From assembly GCA_041390365.1 (NCBI GenBank), contig JAWKQB010000001.1:1488001-1552000 (forward strand): a DNA stretch of 64,000 nucleotides, in the 5' to 3' direction. The DNA is from Syntrophotaleaceae bacterium. Lineage in GTDB: Bacteria > Desulfobacterota > Desulfuromonadia > Desulfuromonadales > Syntrophotaleaceae. The translations under genes were made by a program, and so were the position numbers. A model generated the notes under the pieces. It worked only from the letters and a program-made list of their open reading frames with translations. It had not been told where the DNA came from and made no database searches. Positions 17,672-26,346 of the stretch are shown here, piece after piece; position 1 is the stretch's first letter, and every line of letters begins with the position of its first letter.

Positions 17672-18958
17672 TCACCCAAACCGATAGACCCTCCGCCCAT
17701 CTCTATAAAGCTCCACCGGCCCGTCCTCGGAAACTTTGATCACCCGGCCAAAATGGGAGGCTGCGGTGGCGGCGGTGGTTCGTCCGCCGCCTGTGACCAG
17801 GTCCCGGACCGGGGAGATATCGACGATCATGCCGGAATCGATCAGTTCCCCCCTGCGGTTGAACACCGTCATGCCGTCGGAGGTGAGAATACTGATCAGT
17901 TCGCCGGAACGCTTCAAGGTCCCTATTTTGGTGCCGCGCACATGTCTTATCAGCGCCCGGCTGAGGGGGTCCCGGCCTCCGACCGACCCCTTCCGCAAGG
18001 CGTCGAGATCGGTGCCTTCCTCGGGAATCAGGATCACCGTGCCGTGCCTGGATCTGGACAGGGCGTAAACGGTCCAGACCAGGTAGTCGATGGAGCGCTT
18101 TTCGAGCTTTCCGGCGAGAAACTCCCGGATGATGTCGGGATCGAAAATCCTCCAGGCGCCTTTTCTCCAGAGCAGCAGTTTGTCGGTGTCGAGAACGATC
18201 TCGATTTCGGAGGCTTCGTTGACGAAAACCGCGAAGGACCCTGTACCGGCCCGGGAAAGGAGAGAAAATGTTTCCCGGTGGGACAGCCGCTCGATGTCGT
18301 CGCTCGGTCCCGGGGCACTGGTGCGCATGGTTCCCTTGACGTTCATGCGGATGTCGGTGACAAAGAGCGCCCTGGTGCCGTCGACGAACCGGTAGGATAA
18401 GGGGTTACGAAAGAAGTCTCCCGAAATTCGCCGGCGATCCTCCCCGAGGTCCAGCCAGTCATAACGGGTCTTTTCCAGGGAGTGCAGAAAATCCTCAAGC
18501 TGAGTTCGATAGATCAGGAAACCGGTGGTTGCCGGTGATCCTTCGTAACGCTGGTAGGACAGGTTTTTCAGCATCTGGATCAGGTTTTGGGTCTGCCAGA
18601 AAACTCCTTTATGGTCCCCTCGGATATAGCGGGCCACAGCGATATCGGTGAGGCTGGTCAACAGCGCCGTACGAAAATGTGCGGCAAAACCGGCGGCGGA
18701 AAAACCGGCGAACAGGCCTTCGAAAGCCGACAGCAGTTCCCCGATGAAGGCTCTTTCCGTCGCTGTGAAAGCCAGTTCCCTTCGATGGGCACGAAACAGG
18801 AAAAATTGCTTGCCGATCCTGATCGGCACCAGCATCTCCTCAGGGTCTGCCGCTCCCCGACCGGTCCGCAGCTCTTCCGCTTCCACAAGCATGACCCGGG
18901 CCCCCCCGAGGACAGTCTGCAGGCTGTTTTCGATGGCGTTGAATACGGATTTAGGCAT
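17672..18958 (-). CDS. Degenerate diadenylate-cyclase-like (DAC/DisA_N-fold) protein
   Basis: 428 residues, with no signal peptide or membrane segment. The C-terminal 120 residues follow the DAC (DisA_N) domain order: DGMTVFNRRGELIDSGMIV at the place of the DGA motif, then GGGRTTAATAASHFGRVIKVSEDG at the place of the GTRHRAA motif, ending with the strand RDGRRVYRFG. The catalytic DGA Ala is Met and the RHR triplet reads RTT, so c-di-AMP synthesis is unlikely. Published comparative work describes catalytically inactive DAC-like sensor domains, and this fits that idea. The N-terminal 300 residues are not recognised. The gene lies 72 bases downstream of the flavodiiron gene's stop region in the chromosome but reads the same way. 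A ligand-sensing role is inference. Confidence 0.6.
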   Translation of the reverse strand: MPKSVFNAIENSLQTVLGGARVMLVEAEELRTGRGAADPEEMLVPIRIGKQFFLFRAHRRELAFTATERAFIGELLSAFEGLFAGFSAAGFAAHFRTALLTSLTDIAVARYIRGDHKGVFWQTQNLIQMLKNLSYQRYEGSPATTGFLIYRTQLEDFLHSLEKTRYDWLDLGEDRRRISGDFFRNPLSYRFVDGTRALFVTDIRMNVKGTMRTSAPGPSDDIERLSHRETFSLLSRAGTGSFAVFVNEASEIEIVLDTDKLLLWRKGAWRIFDPDIIREFLAGKLEKRSIDYLVWTVYALSRSRHGTVILIPEEGTDLDALRKGSVGGRDPLSRALIRHVRGTKIGTLKRSGELISILTSDGMTVFNRRGELIDSGMIVDISPVRDLVTGGGRTTAATAASHFGRVIKVSEDGPVELYRDGRRVYRFG

Positions 18959-18989
18959 GAATGGCAGTATTTGAAGAAATTGTCGACTT

Positions 18990-19021
18990 TAAAGGAAGCC
19001 GGGCCCGGTCGGCCCGGCTTC
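18990..19021 (-). terminator. Terminator after the flavodiiron gene
   Basis: Minus strand: GAAGCCGGGCC pairs with GGCCCGGCTTC (11 base pairs, 5-base loop), followed by a short T-rich CTTT. It is 10 bases after the flavodiiron stop and separates it from the DAC-like gene. Confidence 0.65.
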
Positions 19022-19030
19022 GGAGCGATA

Positions 19031-20209
19031 TCAGAGGAATCCATTCTCCCGGTGTTTCTCGGCAATTTGTGCGGCCAGTCTGTCCAGAGCTTCGAAGTCT
19101 GGGGCGAGGGGAAAACCTTTGGTCAGAATCGGCTCCAGGACCTCGACCTTGAGGTTGGGGATCATCCCGGCGAGGGTTTCGACGGTCTTTCCGCCCCATC
19201 CGAAGGAACCGACGATGGACAGGTATCTGACCTTCGGTTTCAGGGCGTTCGCCAGAAGAGCGGCATAGGCGGCCAGGGGATGGGGCCCGGCCAGAACGGT
19301 TGGGACACCGACCACCACGGTGGCCGCGTCGACCAGGGCCATGGCCAGTTTGCCGATATCGGTCTCCGCGAGATTGAACAGTTCGACCCGAACTCCCTGA
19401 GCCACGAGGTTGGAAGTCAGGCAGTCCACCATCTTTTTGGTACTGCCGTGCATCGATACGTACGGGATCACGACCAGATTGTGCGGTTCCCCCGTCAGCC
19501 ATTGACGGTAGGACGCCATGATCCAGTCGGGACGATCGTAAATCTGACCGTGGCTCGGAGCGATCATCCGGATGTCGTACCCCTGAAGTTTTTCCAGGTT
19601 GCGGGCAATGAACACGCGGAAAGGCATCATGATCTCGGCATAGTAGCGCTTGGCGGCCTCCAATACCCGCCCCTGGTCGGTCACGAAGAGATCGCTGCTG
19701 GCGATATGGGAACCGAAAAAATCGCAACTGAACAGGATTTTGTCTTCCTCAAGCCAGGTCACCATGGTTTCCGGCCAGTGGACCCAGGGCGTATGAATGA
19801 ACTTCAGGGTTTTGTCGCCGAGGGACAGGGTCTCGCCGTCCTCCACGGTGAGAAAAACACTTTCCGGGATCATCAGGAGGTCGATGAGCATATCCCGGGC
19901 CTTGGGCGTCACCAGAACTTTCGCTTCCGGGTAGAGTTCCAGCAGGCGGGGGATGGCGCCGGAATGGTCCTGCTCGGCGTGGTGGGAGACGATGAAATCG
20001 ATCCTCTCCACGCCTTTCAACTGGTCAAGCAGAACATCGGTCATAGAAGGGTCGACCGTATCGAGCAGAGCTGTTTTCTCGCTGCCCTCGATGAGGTAGG
20101 CATTGTAGGTGGTACCGTCGGGTAGAGGAATCAGAGAATCGAAAAGACGACGATCCCAATCGACAGCGCCCAACCAATGAATTTTTTCCGCGATCTTTCT
20201 TTTTTGCAT
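19031..20209 (-). CDS. FprA-type flavodiiron protein (A-type flavoprotein)
   Basis: 392 residues with an N-terminal metallo-beta-lactamase-like domain (about 1-245) and a C-terminal flavodoxin domain (about 250-390). The di-iron ligands are visible: HxExDH in SHHAEQDHSG, a His in WVHWPETM, an Asp in SCDFFGSH and a His in APSHGQIY. The FMN loop reads SMHGSTKKM. These soluble proteins reduce O2 to water or NO to N2O using electrons from rubredoxin or F420-like donors, protecting anaerobes. The ATG at 20209 has AAAGGG five bases upstream; a GTG two codons earlier overlaps that site. A rubrerythrin gene at 55.6 kb fits the same oxidative-defence theme. Confidence 0.93.
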   Translation of the reverse strand: MQKRKIAEKIHWLGAVDWDRRLFDSLIPLPDGTTYNAYLIEGSEKTALLDTVDPSMTDVLLDQLKGVERIDFIVSHHAEQDHSGAIPRLLELYPEAKVLVTPKARDMLIDLLMIPESVFLTVEDGETLSLGDKTLKFIHTPWVHWPETMVTWLEEDKILFSCDFFGSHIASSDLFVTDQGRVLEAAKRYYAEIMMPFRVFIARNLEKLQGYDIRMIAPSHGQIYDRPDWIMASYRQWLTGEPHNLVVIPYVSMHGSTKKMVDCLTSNLVAQGVRVELFNLAETDIGKLAMALVDAATVVVGVPTVLAGPHPLAAYAALLANALKPKVRYLSIVGSFGWGGKTVETLAGMIPNLKVEVLEPILTKGFPLAPDFEALDRLAAQIAEKHRENGFL

Positions 20210-20451
20210 GCTCACCCTTTCAGCATTTTCGATTTATACCTGAGTTTAAGATCGAGGGCTGCATCGCCCTCTTTTGCAATCGGCACAAAAACTATGCATT
20301 CAAGTTTGACAGATAATCCTGGAACGTCCACAATGCCCCAAATTGGTGATTCGTTTGATGATCGCCGGTGTTTCTGAGAGCGGCGCCGGTCCTGACAGGC
20401 CCCTCGGAAACCCGCCGATCCGATTCCTTCATGCACTGAAAGCAGGCATAT

Positions 20452-23034
20452 ATGACCAGTCAACTGCACGCATCCACCGGTTTCGCCGGGTTGGACCATA
20501 TTCTGGATTATCTGCGCATCGGCGACAACGTCGTCTGGCGTACTGACAGCGTTGAAGATTATCAGTATTTCGTAAGTCCTTTTGTCGACCAGGCCCTGCG
20601 GGAGAAACGCAAGGTCGTCTACATGCGGTTCGCCAGCCACAAGCCGCTGCTGAAAACGTCAACGGGCATCACCACCTACAAATTGGATGCCTATCGGGGC
20701 TTTGAGCCTTTTTCCACCAAGGTCTACAATATCATCACGGATACAGGGCCGGGGGCTTTTTATGTTTTCGACTGCCTGTCCGATCTGCTGATGGCCTGGG
20801 CCACCGACGGCATGATCGGTAACTTTTTCCAGGTCACCTGCCCCTACCTGTTCGAACTGGACACCGTTGCCTATTTTGCCCTGATTCGCAACAGCCATTC
20901 CTTCAACACCATGGCCGGCATTCGCGAAACCACCCAGGTCCTGCTCGATCTCTACAAATTCAGCGGTCAGATCTTCGTTCATCCCGCCAAGGTCTGGCAA
21001 CGTCATTCACCGACCATGTTTCTGCCGCACGTGAAACAGGAAGAGCAATTTGTACCCGTTGCCAACAGCTACGACGCCACCAATCTGACCCAGATCTATC
21101 AGCGCTCCGCGGAAAACGCCCGCCGCCAGCTCGACTACTGGGACCGGCTGTTTCTCGAAGCCGAAGAACTGGTCAGCACCTCTTCTTCCAAAGGCGAGCA
21201 GCGCAAAATGATCGACCAGCTGTGCCGGATCATGATCGGCCATGACGATCGCATGCTCTCGCTGGCCCGGGATTACTTCTCCCTGGAAGACCTGCTCGAA
21301 ATCAAATCACGCACCATCGGCAGCGGCTACATCGGGGGCAAGTCTGTCGGGATGCTGCTGGCGCGCAAAATGCTGCTGAGCGACTTCTCTTTCTACTGGC
21401 AGCACTACCTGGAGCCGCACGATTCCTTCTACATCGGCTCGGACATCTATTTTTCCTATATCGTGCACAATGGATGGTGGAAACTGCTCATGCAGCAGAA
21501 AACCCCTGAAGGTTATTTCGAAATCGCTCCCGAACTGAAGGAAAAGCTGCGGCACGGCACTTTCGATCCCCGGATCCGGGAAAAATTTCGGGAAATGTTG
21601 GAACATTTCGGGCAATACCCCATCATCGTACGTTCCAGCAGCGTGCTCGAGGACAGCTTCGGCAATGCCTTCGCCGGCAAGTATGAAAGCTTTTTCAGGG
21701 TCAATCAGGGCTCGCCTGAACAACGCTACGAGCAGTTCGAGGACGCGGTCCGCCAGATTTTCGCCAGCACCATGAGTGAAGATGCCCTCGCCTACCGGCG
21801 GCAACGAGGTCTGGACCGGCACCAGGAACAGATGGCCCTGCTGGTGCAGCGGGTCTCCGGCGCCTACCATGAGCATTTCTACTTTCCGGAAATGGCCGGC
21901 GTGGGAGCGTCCTACAACACCTTTGTCTGGGACCGGGACATGGATCCGACAGCCGGCATGCTGCGCCTGGTGATGGGCCTGGGTACGCGCGCTGTAGACC
22001 GGGTGGAAGGCGACTACCCACGCATCGTCGCCCTGGACAATCCTCTCAAGACCGCCCACAAGAACAAGGCGGATATACGCCGGTTTTCCCAACGGGACGT
22101 CGATGTCCTGAACGTCAGTAAAAACAGTCCCGAAACCATTCCGGTGCTGTCCCTGCTGCGCCACCGGCTCAATTTGAAAATGGAGCGTTTTGTGGTGCCC
22201 GACCGGGACGCCTTACAGCGTTTTGAAGAACGGGGCATCAAAGACCGCGAGGCCTGGCTGCTGACCTTCGAAAAGCTGCTGTCGGAAAAACTTTTTTCCG
22301 AGCTGATGCAGAACATGCTCAAAACCCTTGAAAAATGCTACAACTATCCGGTCGATATCGAGTTCACAGTCAATTTTTCCGCGGACGGCACACCTCGGAT
22401 CAATCTGGTTCAGTGCCGGCCTCTGCAGACCCGCGGGCTGGAAAGCGCGGTCGAGTTTCCGCACGCAGTGTCGGAAGACCAGCTGTTCTTTCAGTCGGAA
22501 GGCCATTTCATGGGCGGCAACATCAGCCGTAAAATTCGCAGTATCATCTGGATCGAACCGGAGCGCTATTGTTCCCTGCCCATGCCCGACAGATATGAAA
22601 TCGCTCGCCTGATCGGACGAATCAACAAAACCCTTTGCGACAAACAGACCATGCCAACGCTCCTCATGGGTCCGGGACGCTGGGGAACCAGCACCCCTTC
22701 GTTGGGAGTGCCGGTCAACTTTTCCGAAATCAACAATATCACCGCCCTGGCCGAAGTGGCTTTCCCCAGCGGCGGGCTGATGCCGGAATTGTCTTTCGGC
22801 ACTCACTTTTTTCAAGATCTTGTCGAAACGGAGATTTTTTACCTCGCCCTGTTCCCCGAAGACAGGCATTGCACCTTCAACCATACTTTTCTCGAAACCC
22901 ATCCTAACAGTCTGACGACACTGTTACCGGAAAGCGGCCGCTTCAGCGAGATCGTAAAGATCCTTGACTTGAAGGAGAATCCCGTCCAGTTGATGTCCAA
23001 CGTGGTGGCCCAGCGGGTCATCTGCTTTTTTTGA
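20452..23034 (+). CDS. Pyruvate-phosphate-dikinase-like ATP-grasp protein with N-terminal P-loop-less RecA/KaiC-like domain
   Basis: 860 residues. About 290-700 is a PPDK_N/PEP-synthase-type ATP-binding domain: the GSGYIGGKSVGMLLARK entry, IIVRSSSVLEDSFGNAFAGK in the middle, and the INLVQCRPLQTRG end. Neither the swivelling phosphohistidine domain (GGxTSHxA) nor the PEP/pyruvate barrel follows. Instead there is a C-terminal domain with LLMGPGRWGTSTPSLGVPV and MPELSFGTHFFQDLVET. Residues 1-200 resemble a KaiC/RecA core (GFAGLDHILDYLRIGDNVVW, YVFDCLSDLL) but no GxxxxGKT is present. It may phosphorylate an unknown acceptor or be a regulator; the function is unknown. The ATG lies in the TATATG context without a strong site. 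Confidence 0.75.
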   Translation: MTSQLHASTGFAGLDHILDYLRIGDNVVWRTDSVEDYQYFVSPFVDQALREKRKVVYMRFASHKPLLKTSTGITTYKLDAYRGFEPFSTKVYNIITDTGPGAFYVFDCLSDLLMAWATDGMIGNFFQVTCPYLFELDTVAYFALIRNSHSFNTMAGIRETTQVLLDLYKFSGQIFVHPAKVWQRHSPTMFLPHVKQEEQFVPVANSYDATNLTQIYQRSAENARRQLDYWDRLFLEAEELVSTSSSKGEQRKMIDQLCRIMIGHDDRMLSLARDYFSLEDLLEIKSRTIGSGYIGGKSVGMLLARKMLLSDFSFYWQHYLEPHDSFYIGSDIYFSYIVHNGWWKLLMQQKTPEGYFEIAPELKEKLRHGTFDPRIREKFREMLEHFGQYPIIVRSSSVLEDSFGNAFAGKYESFFRVNQGSPEQRYEQFEDAVRQIFASTMSEDALAYRRQRGLDRHQEQMALLVQRVSGAYHEHFYFPEMAGVGASYNTFVWDRDMDPTAGMLRLVMGLGTRAVDRVEGDYPRIVALDNPLKTAHKNKADIRRFSQRDVDVLNVSKNSPETIPVLSLLRHRLNLKMERFVVPDRDALQRFEERGIKDREAWLLTFEKLLSEKLFSELMQNMLKTLEKCYNYPVDIEFTVNFSADGTPRINLVQCRPLQTRGLESAVEFPHAVSEDQLFFQSEGHFMGGNISRKIRSIIWIEPERYCSLPMPDRYEIARLIGRINKTLCDKQTMPTLLMGPGRWGTSTPSLGVPVNFSEINNITALAEVAFPSGGLMPELSFGTHFFQDLVETEIFYLALFPEDRHCTFNHTFLETHPNSLTTLLPESGRFSEIVKILDLKENPVQLMSNVVAQRVICFF

Positions 23035-23050
23035 TTCGGCCCCGGCCAAT

Positions 23051-23076
23051 GAAAAAAGCCCGGCCGGAGCCGGGCT
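23051..23076 (-). terminator. Terminator of gdhA
   Basis: Minus strand: AGCCCGGC pairs with GCCGGGCT around a four-base loop, followed by TTTTTTC. It lies 67 bases after the gdhA stop and 17 bases after the stop of the convergent dikinase-like gene, which it may also serve. Confidence 0.8.
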
Positions 23077-23142
23077 GGGGTCAATCCGCCCTGCCCATGA
23101 CGGATGCATGGACAGGGCGTTTTTGAAGGCTTTGAATGGACG

Positions 23143-24492
23143 TCAGACCAGCCCCATGGCCACCATGGCCTTGGCCACCTTGATGAAACCGGCAATGTTG
23201 GCGCCGTTCACCAGGTTGCCGGGGGTGCCGAATTCCTCGGCGGTCTCAGCCACGTTCTTGTGGATGTTGACCATGATGTCGTGCAGTTTTTTCTCAGTGA
23301 GTTCGAAGGTCCAGGAATCGCGGCTGGCATTCTGCTGCATTTCCAGGGCTGAAGTGGCCACGCCGCCGGCATTGGCCGCCTTGGCCGGGCCATAGGCGAT
23401 TTTCGCGGCGAGAAACACCTCGACACCTTCGGGGGTGGTGGGCATGTTGGCCCCTTCGCCGACGGCCATGCAGCCGTTTTTGACCAGGATTTCGGCGTCC
23501 TTGGCCGTCAGTTCGTTCTGGGTGGCGCTGGGGAAGGCAACCTGGCAGGGGATGCTCCAGATGTTGCCGTTTTCGGTGTAAACGGCATCCTTGTGATAAC
23601 CGGCATAATCACGCAGCCGGCGACGTTCGACTTCCTTGAGCTGCTTGAGCAGATCGAGATCGATGCCCTTTTCGTGATAGACCACACCGTTGGAGTCCGA
23701 GCAGGCCACCACCTTGCCGCCCAACTGGGAGATCTTCTCGATGGCGTAGATGGCCACGTTGCCGGAACCGGACACCGTGCAGATCTTGCCGTCCAGGGAC
23801 TGGCCGCGAGCCTTGAGCATCTCTTCCACGAAATAGGTCGCCCCGTAGCCGGTGGCTTCCGTACGCACCAGGGATCCGCCCCAGCTCAGGCCCTTGCCGG
23901 TCAGCACCCCTGCCTCATACTTGTTGGTGATGCGCTTGTACTGGCCGAACATGTAACCGATCTCCCTGCCCCCCACACCGATGTCGCCGGCCGGCACATC
24001 GGTATGCTCGCCGAGGTGACGGTACAGTTCGGTCATGAAGCTCTGGCAGAAACGCATCACTTCACTGTCCGATTTCCCTTTGGGATCGAAATCGGACCCC
24101 CCCTTGCCGCCGCCGATAGGCATGTTGGTCAGGGAGTTCTTGAAAATCTGTTCAAACCCGAGGAACTTGATGATGCCCAGATAAACGGACGGGTGAAACC
24201 GCAGTCCCCCCTTGTACGGGCCGAGGGCGCTGTTGAATTCCACACGGAAACCGCGATTGATATGCACGCGCCCCTGGTCGTCCTGCCAGGGCACCCGGAA
24301 AATGATCTGCCGCTCCGGTTCGCAGATCCGCTCGATGATCTTGGCCTCGCGGAACTCGGGGTATTTGCTGAGCACCGGCCCGATAGACTCGAGCACTTCG
24401 CGAACGGCCTGGTGGAATTCCACTTCACCCGGATTGCGGGCCAGCACTTCCTGATAGATCGGTGCTACTTTTTCATCCAAATGCACTGCCAT
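23143..24492 (-). CDS. gdhA: NADP-type glutamate dehydrogenase
   Basis: 449 residues, the usual length of hexameric bacterial GdhA. It interconverts 2-oxoglutarate plus ammonium and glutamate. The catalytic region is seen in FLGFEQIFKNSLTNMPIGGGKGGSDFDPKGKS (read in parts), with the substrate lysine in GGGKGG and the family GDIGVGGREIGYMFGQYK motif. The Rossmann loop is VSGSGNVA, followed by SDSNG. The start MAVHLDEKV at 24492 has AGGAGGACG immediately upstream. It is monocistronic, with its own terminator and a 293-base upstream region. Confidence 0.96.
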   Translation of the reverse strand: MAVHLDEKVAPIYQEVLARNPGEVEFHQAVREVLESIGPVLSKYPEFREAKIIERICEPERQIIFRVPWQDDQGRVHINRGFRVEFNSALGPYKGGLRFHPSVYLGIIKFLGFEQIFKNSLTNMPIGGGKGGSDFDPKGKSDSEVMRFCQSFMTELYRHLGEHTDVPAGDIGVGGREIGYMFGQYKRITNKYEAGVLTGKGLSWGGSLVRTEATGYGATYFVEEMLKARGQSLDGKICTVSGSGNVAIYAIEKISQLGGKVVACSDSNGVVYHEKGIDLDLLKQLKEVERRRLRDYAGYHKDAVYTENGNIWSIPCQVAFPSATQNELTAKDAEILVKNGCMAVGEGANMPTTPEGVEVFLAAKIAYGPAKAANAGGVATSALEMQQNASRDSWTFELTEKKLHDIMVNIHKNVAETAEEFGTPGNLVNGANIAGFIKVAKAMVAMGLV

Positions 24493-24713
24493 ACGTCCTC
24501 CTGCTGAACTGTTGTGGGTTTTTATGCCTAAAAAACCGGCGGAAAATGACGCTGGACCAAAGGTTCTATGCCATAAAAAGCTTCTTTTTAATCAACCAGT
24601 AAACCGAGCGCCTATTTTTTACGCTTTATTACCTGCAAGTCAATCAAAAAGGATTCTACAGCGAAAAAATTGATGGCATCGCAAAAACCCACCAACGCAA
24701 ATTTTGAGTTTGC

Positions 24714-24750
24714 CACAAAAAAAGGCGGGCGGAATATATTTCCGCCCGCC
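24714..24750 (-). terminator. Terminator after the VIT-family gene
   Basis: Minus strand: GGCGGGCGGA pairs with TCCGCCCGCC (10 base pairs) around a short AT loop and is followed by TTTTTTTGTGG. It is about 36 bases after the stop of the transporter gene. Confidence 0.88.
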
Positions 24751-24785
24751 CGGTAGCCGACCATTCAACGACGTCGATCCAATTC

Positions 24786-25529
24786 TTATACCCCATATGC
24801 CCTTCTCAGCCAGTAGCCGGCCATGAAGGCCAGGGTCGCGGCCGCCCCTCCGGTCAAGAGGGTTTCCAGGCCGGAACGCAGCCAGGGCCGGTCAGTCACC
24901 CAACCCTTGATGACTCCCACCGCAAAGAAAGCGACCCCCGTGGCGATGGAACTCACCAGAAACATCCTTCGGGGGAAGGCAGAAGGCAGAACAAACGGGA
25001 GTAACGGCACCAACCCCACAACCAGGAAGGCCCCGAAGGTGGCAAGGGCGCACTTGTATGGTTTGGGCTGCTCCAGCGGCAGGCCCAATTCCTCGGTAAG
25101 CATGGTCTCTACCCAGAGCTTGCGATCCGTGGTGATGGTGTTCACCACACTTTCCAGGGTTTCACCCTCGAATCCCTTGCCTGCAAAAATCTGGCGCACC
25201 TCCTCGCGCTCGCCGTCCGGCACATGGTCGATATGCTTCTCCTCGGTACGGCTGGCTTTTTCCACCCGGTGTCTCTCGCTCTTGGTGCCGAGATAATTGC
25301 TCACGGCCATGCTGAAGCCGTCGGCCAGCAGATTGGCAAAGCCGAGCACCACAACCACCGTCTTGTCGAAGCCGGCGCCGTAGGCGCCGGCCACCACGGC
25401 AAAGGTCGTAACCGCCCCATCCACGGCACCCAGCACGGCATCTCCCAGATGGCTGTGGGGTTCGTTGTTCTCCAGACGTTCGCGGATCTGTTCGGGATGA
25501 TGCTCCTGTTTCAGCTTGTCCCTGTCCAC
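24786..25529 (-). CDS. VIT1/CCC1-family iron/manganese transporter
   Basis: 247 residues. The N-terminal half has an amphipathic start (HHPEQIRERLE) followed by LGDAVLGAVDGAVTTFAVVAGAYGAG and FANLLADGFSMAVSNYLGTKSE, the diagnostic first two membrane helices of CCC1/VIT transporters. An acidic and histidine-containing cytoplasmic loop (about 95-150) corresponds to the metal-binding domain, and three hydrophobic helices end the protein. Family members move Fe2+ or Mn2+ out of the cytosol, into vacuoles in eukaryotes. GTG/ATG ambiguity is absent: the ATG at 25529 follows GGAGGCAGGGC. A terminator follows. It fits the metal-homeostasis theme of the ZIP and P-type ATPase genes further on. Confidence 0.88.
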   Translation of the reverse strand: MDRDKLKQEHHPEQIRERLENNEPHSHLGDAVLGAVDGAVTTFAVVAGAYGAGFDKTVVVVLGFANLLADGFSMAVSNYLGTKSERHRVEKASRTEEKHIDHVPDGEREEVRQIFAGKGFEGETLESVVNTITTDRKLWVETMLTEELGLPLEQPKPYKCALATFGAFLVVGLVPLLPFVLPSAFPRRMFLVSSIATGVAFFAVGVIKGWVTDRPWLRSGLETLLTGGAAATLAFMAGYWLRRAYGV

Positions 25530-25694
25530 CGCCCTGCCTCCTCTTGTCTCCCGTTGCGATGGCCGCTGCCGGGGATAAAAGGTAAACTTCTCTTATAAAC
25601 CCTACTGTTGCAGAACTTTTTTTCAACAGAAATGAGAAGTTTTGCGGAGAATGCCAGCTGCGGGAAGGGGTCTGATTCGGGGCAGTGTCAGGAA

Positions 25695-26111
25695 CTAAAG
25701 GATCTCCGGCTCCGGGATAATTGGTTCCTTCTTCCGATACACCATACCCTGGAAAACAGCTACGATATCATTGTCATCATTGGTAATACGGACCGAGTAG
25801 GAAGCCAGCTTCGGGTTTCTCGACTCCTCCTTGGCTTCGGCATACAAGGTACCGCGGGTCGCCGCCTTGAGAAAGGAGATGCTGACGTTGATTCCCATGG
25901 CCAGGGTGCCGTGAGAGTTGGAGGCGACGGCGAAAGCGAAGTCCCCCAGGGTGAAAATGGCGCCGCCATGGACGGTTTTGGCGCCGTTGAAGTGGAAGGG
26001 CTGAATCTTCATGCTCACTTTTGCATAGCCCGGTTTCACCTCGAGCAGTTCAATGCCGCTGTGGCGGGCAAAAACATCTTCGGTGGAAAAAAATTCCTTG
26101 ATCTTTTCCAT
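25695..26111 (-). CDS. PaaI-type hotdog thioesterase
   Basis: 138 residues with a hotdog fold. The signature reads FNGAKTVHGGAIFTLGDFAFAVASNS, where HGG and the following acidic residue form the acyl-CoA thioesterase site of the PaaI family. The second half has the strands ISFLKAATRGTLYAEAK and VAVFQGMVYRK. The ATG at 26111 has GAGG five bases upstream; an in-frame ATG six codons earlier is possible and the far upstream frame is not supported. Likely hydrolyses an aryl- or acyl-CoA; the substrate is unknown. It is divergent from the kaiC gene by about 235 bases. Confidence 0.88.
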   Translation of the reverse strand: MEKIKEFFSTEDVFARHSGIELLEVKPGYAKVSMKIQPFHFNGAKTVHGGAIFTLGDFAFAVASNSHGTLAMGINVSISFLKAATRGTLYAEAKEESRNPKLASYSVRITNDDNDIVAVFQGMVYRKKEPIIPEPEIL

Positions 26112-26346
26112 GCTGTCCTCGTTCATTTGATCAACCGAATTGATAGAGATTCGACCGGCCATCCGGCAGAGTGTCCGTATCGAAACAAATCCGCAACACA
26201 ATTCCAATCGGCTTGGCAGGTGTTCCAAAGGTGACCAGAAAACATACACCTTTACATTTCGTATTAAAAGGTTAAAATCCCTTACAGGATTTCATATTTT
26301 TTTAAAAATATCCTGCCAATATGCAGTTTGCAATGGGAAAGAGGCC

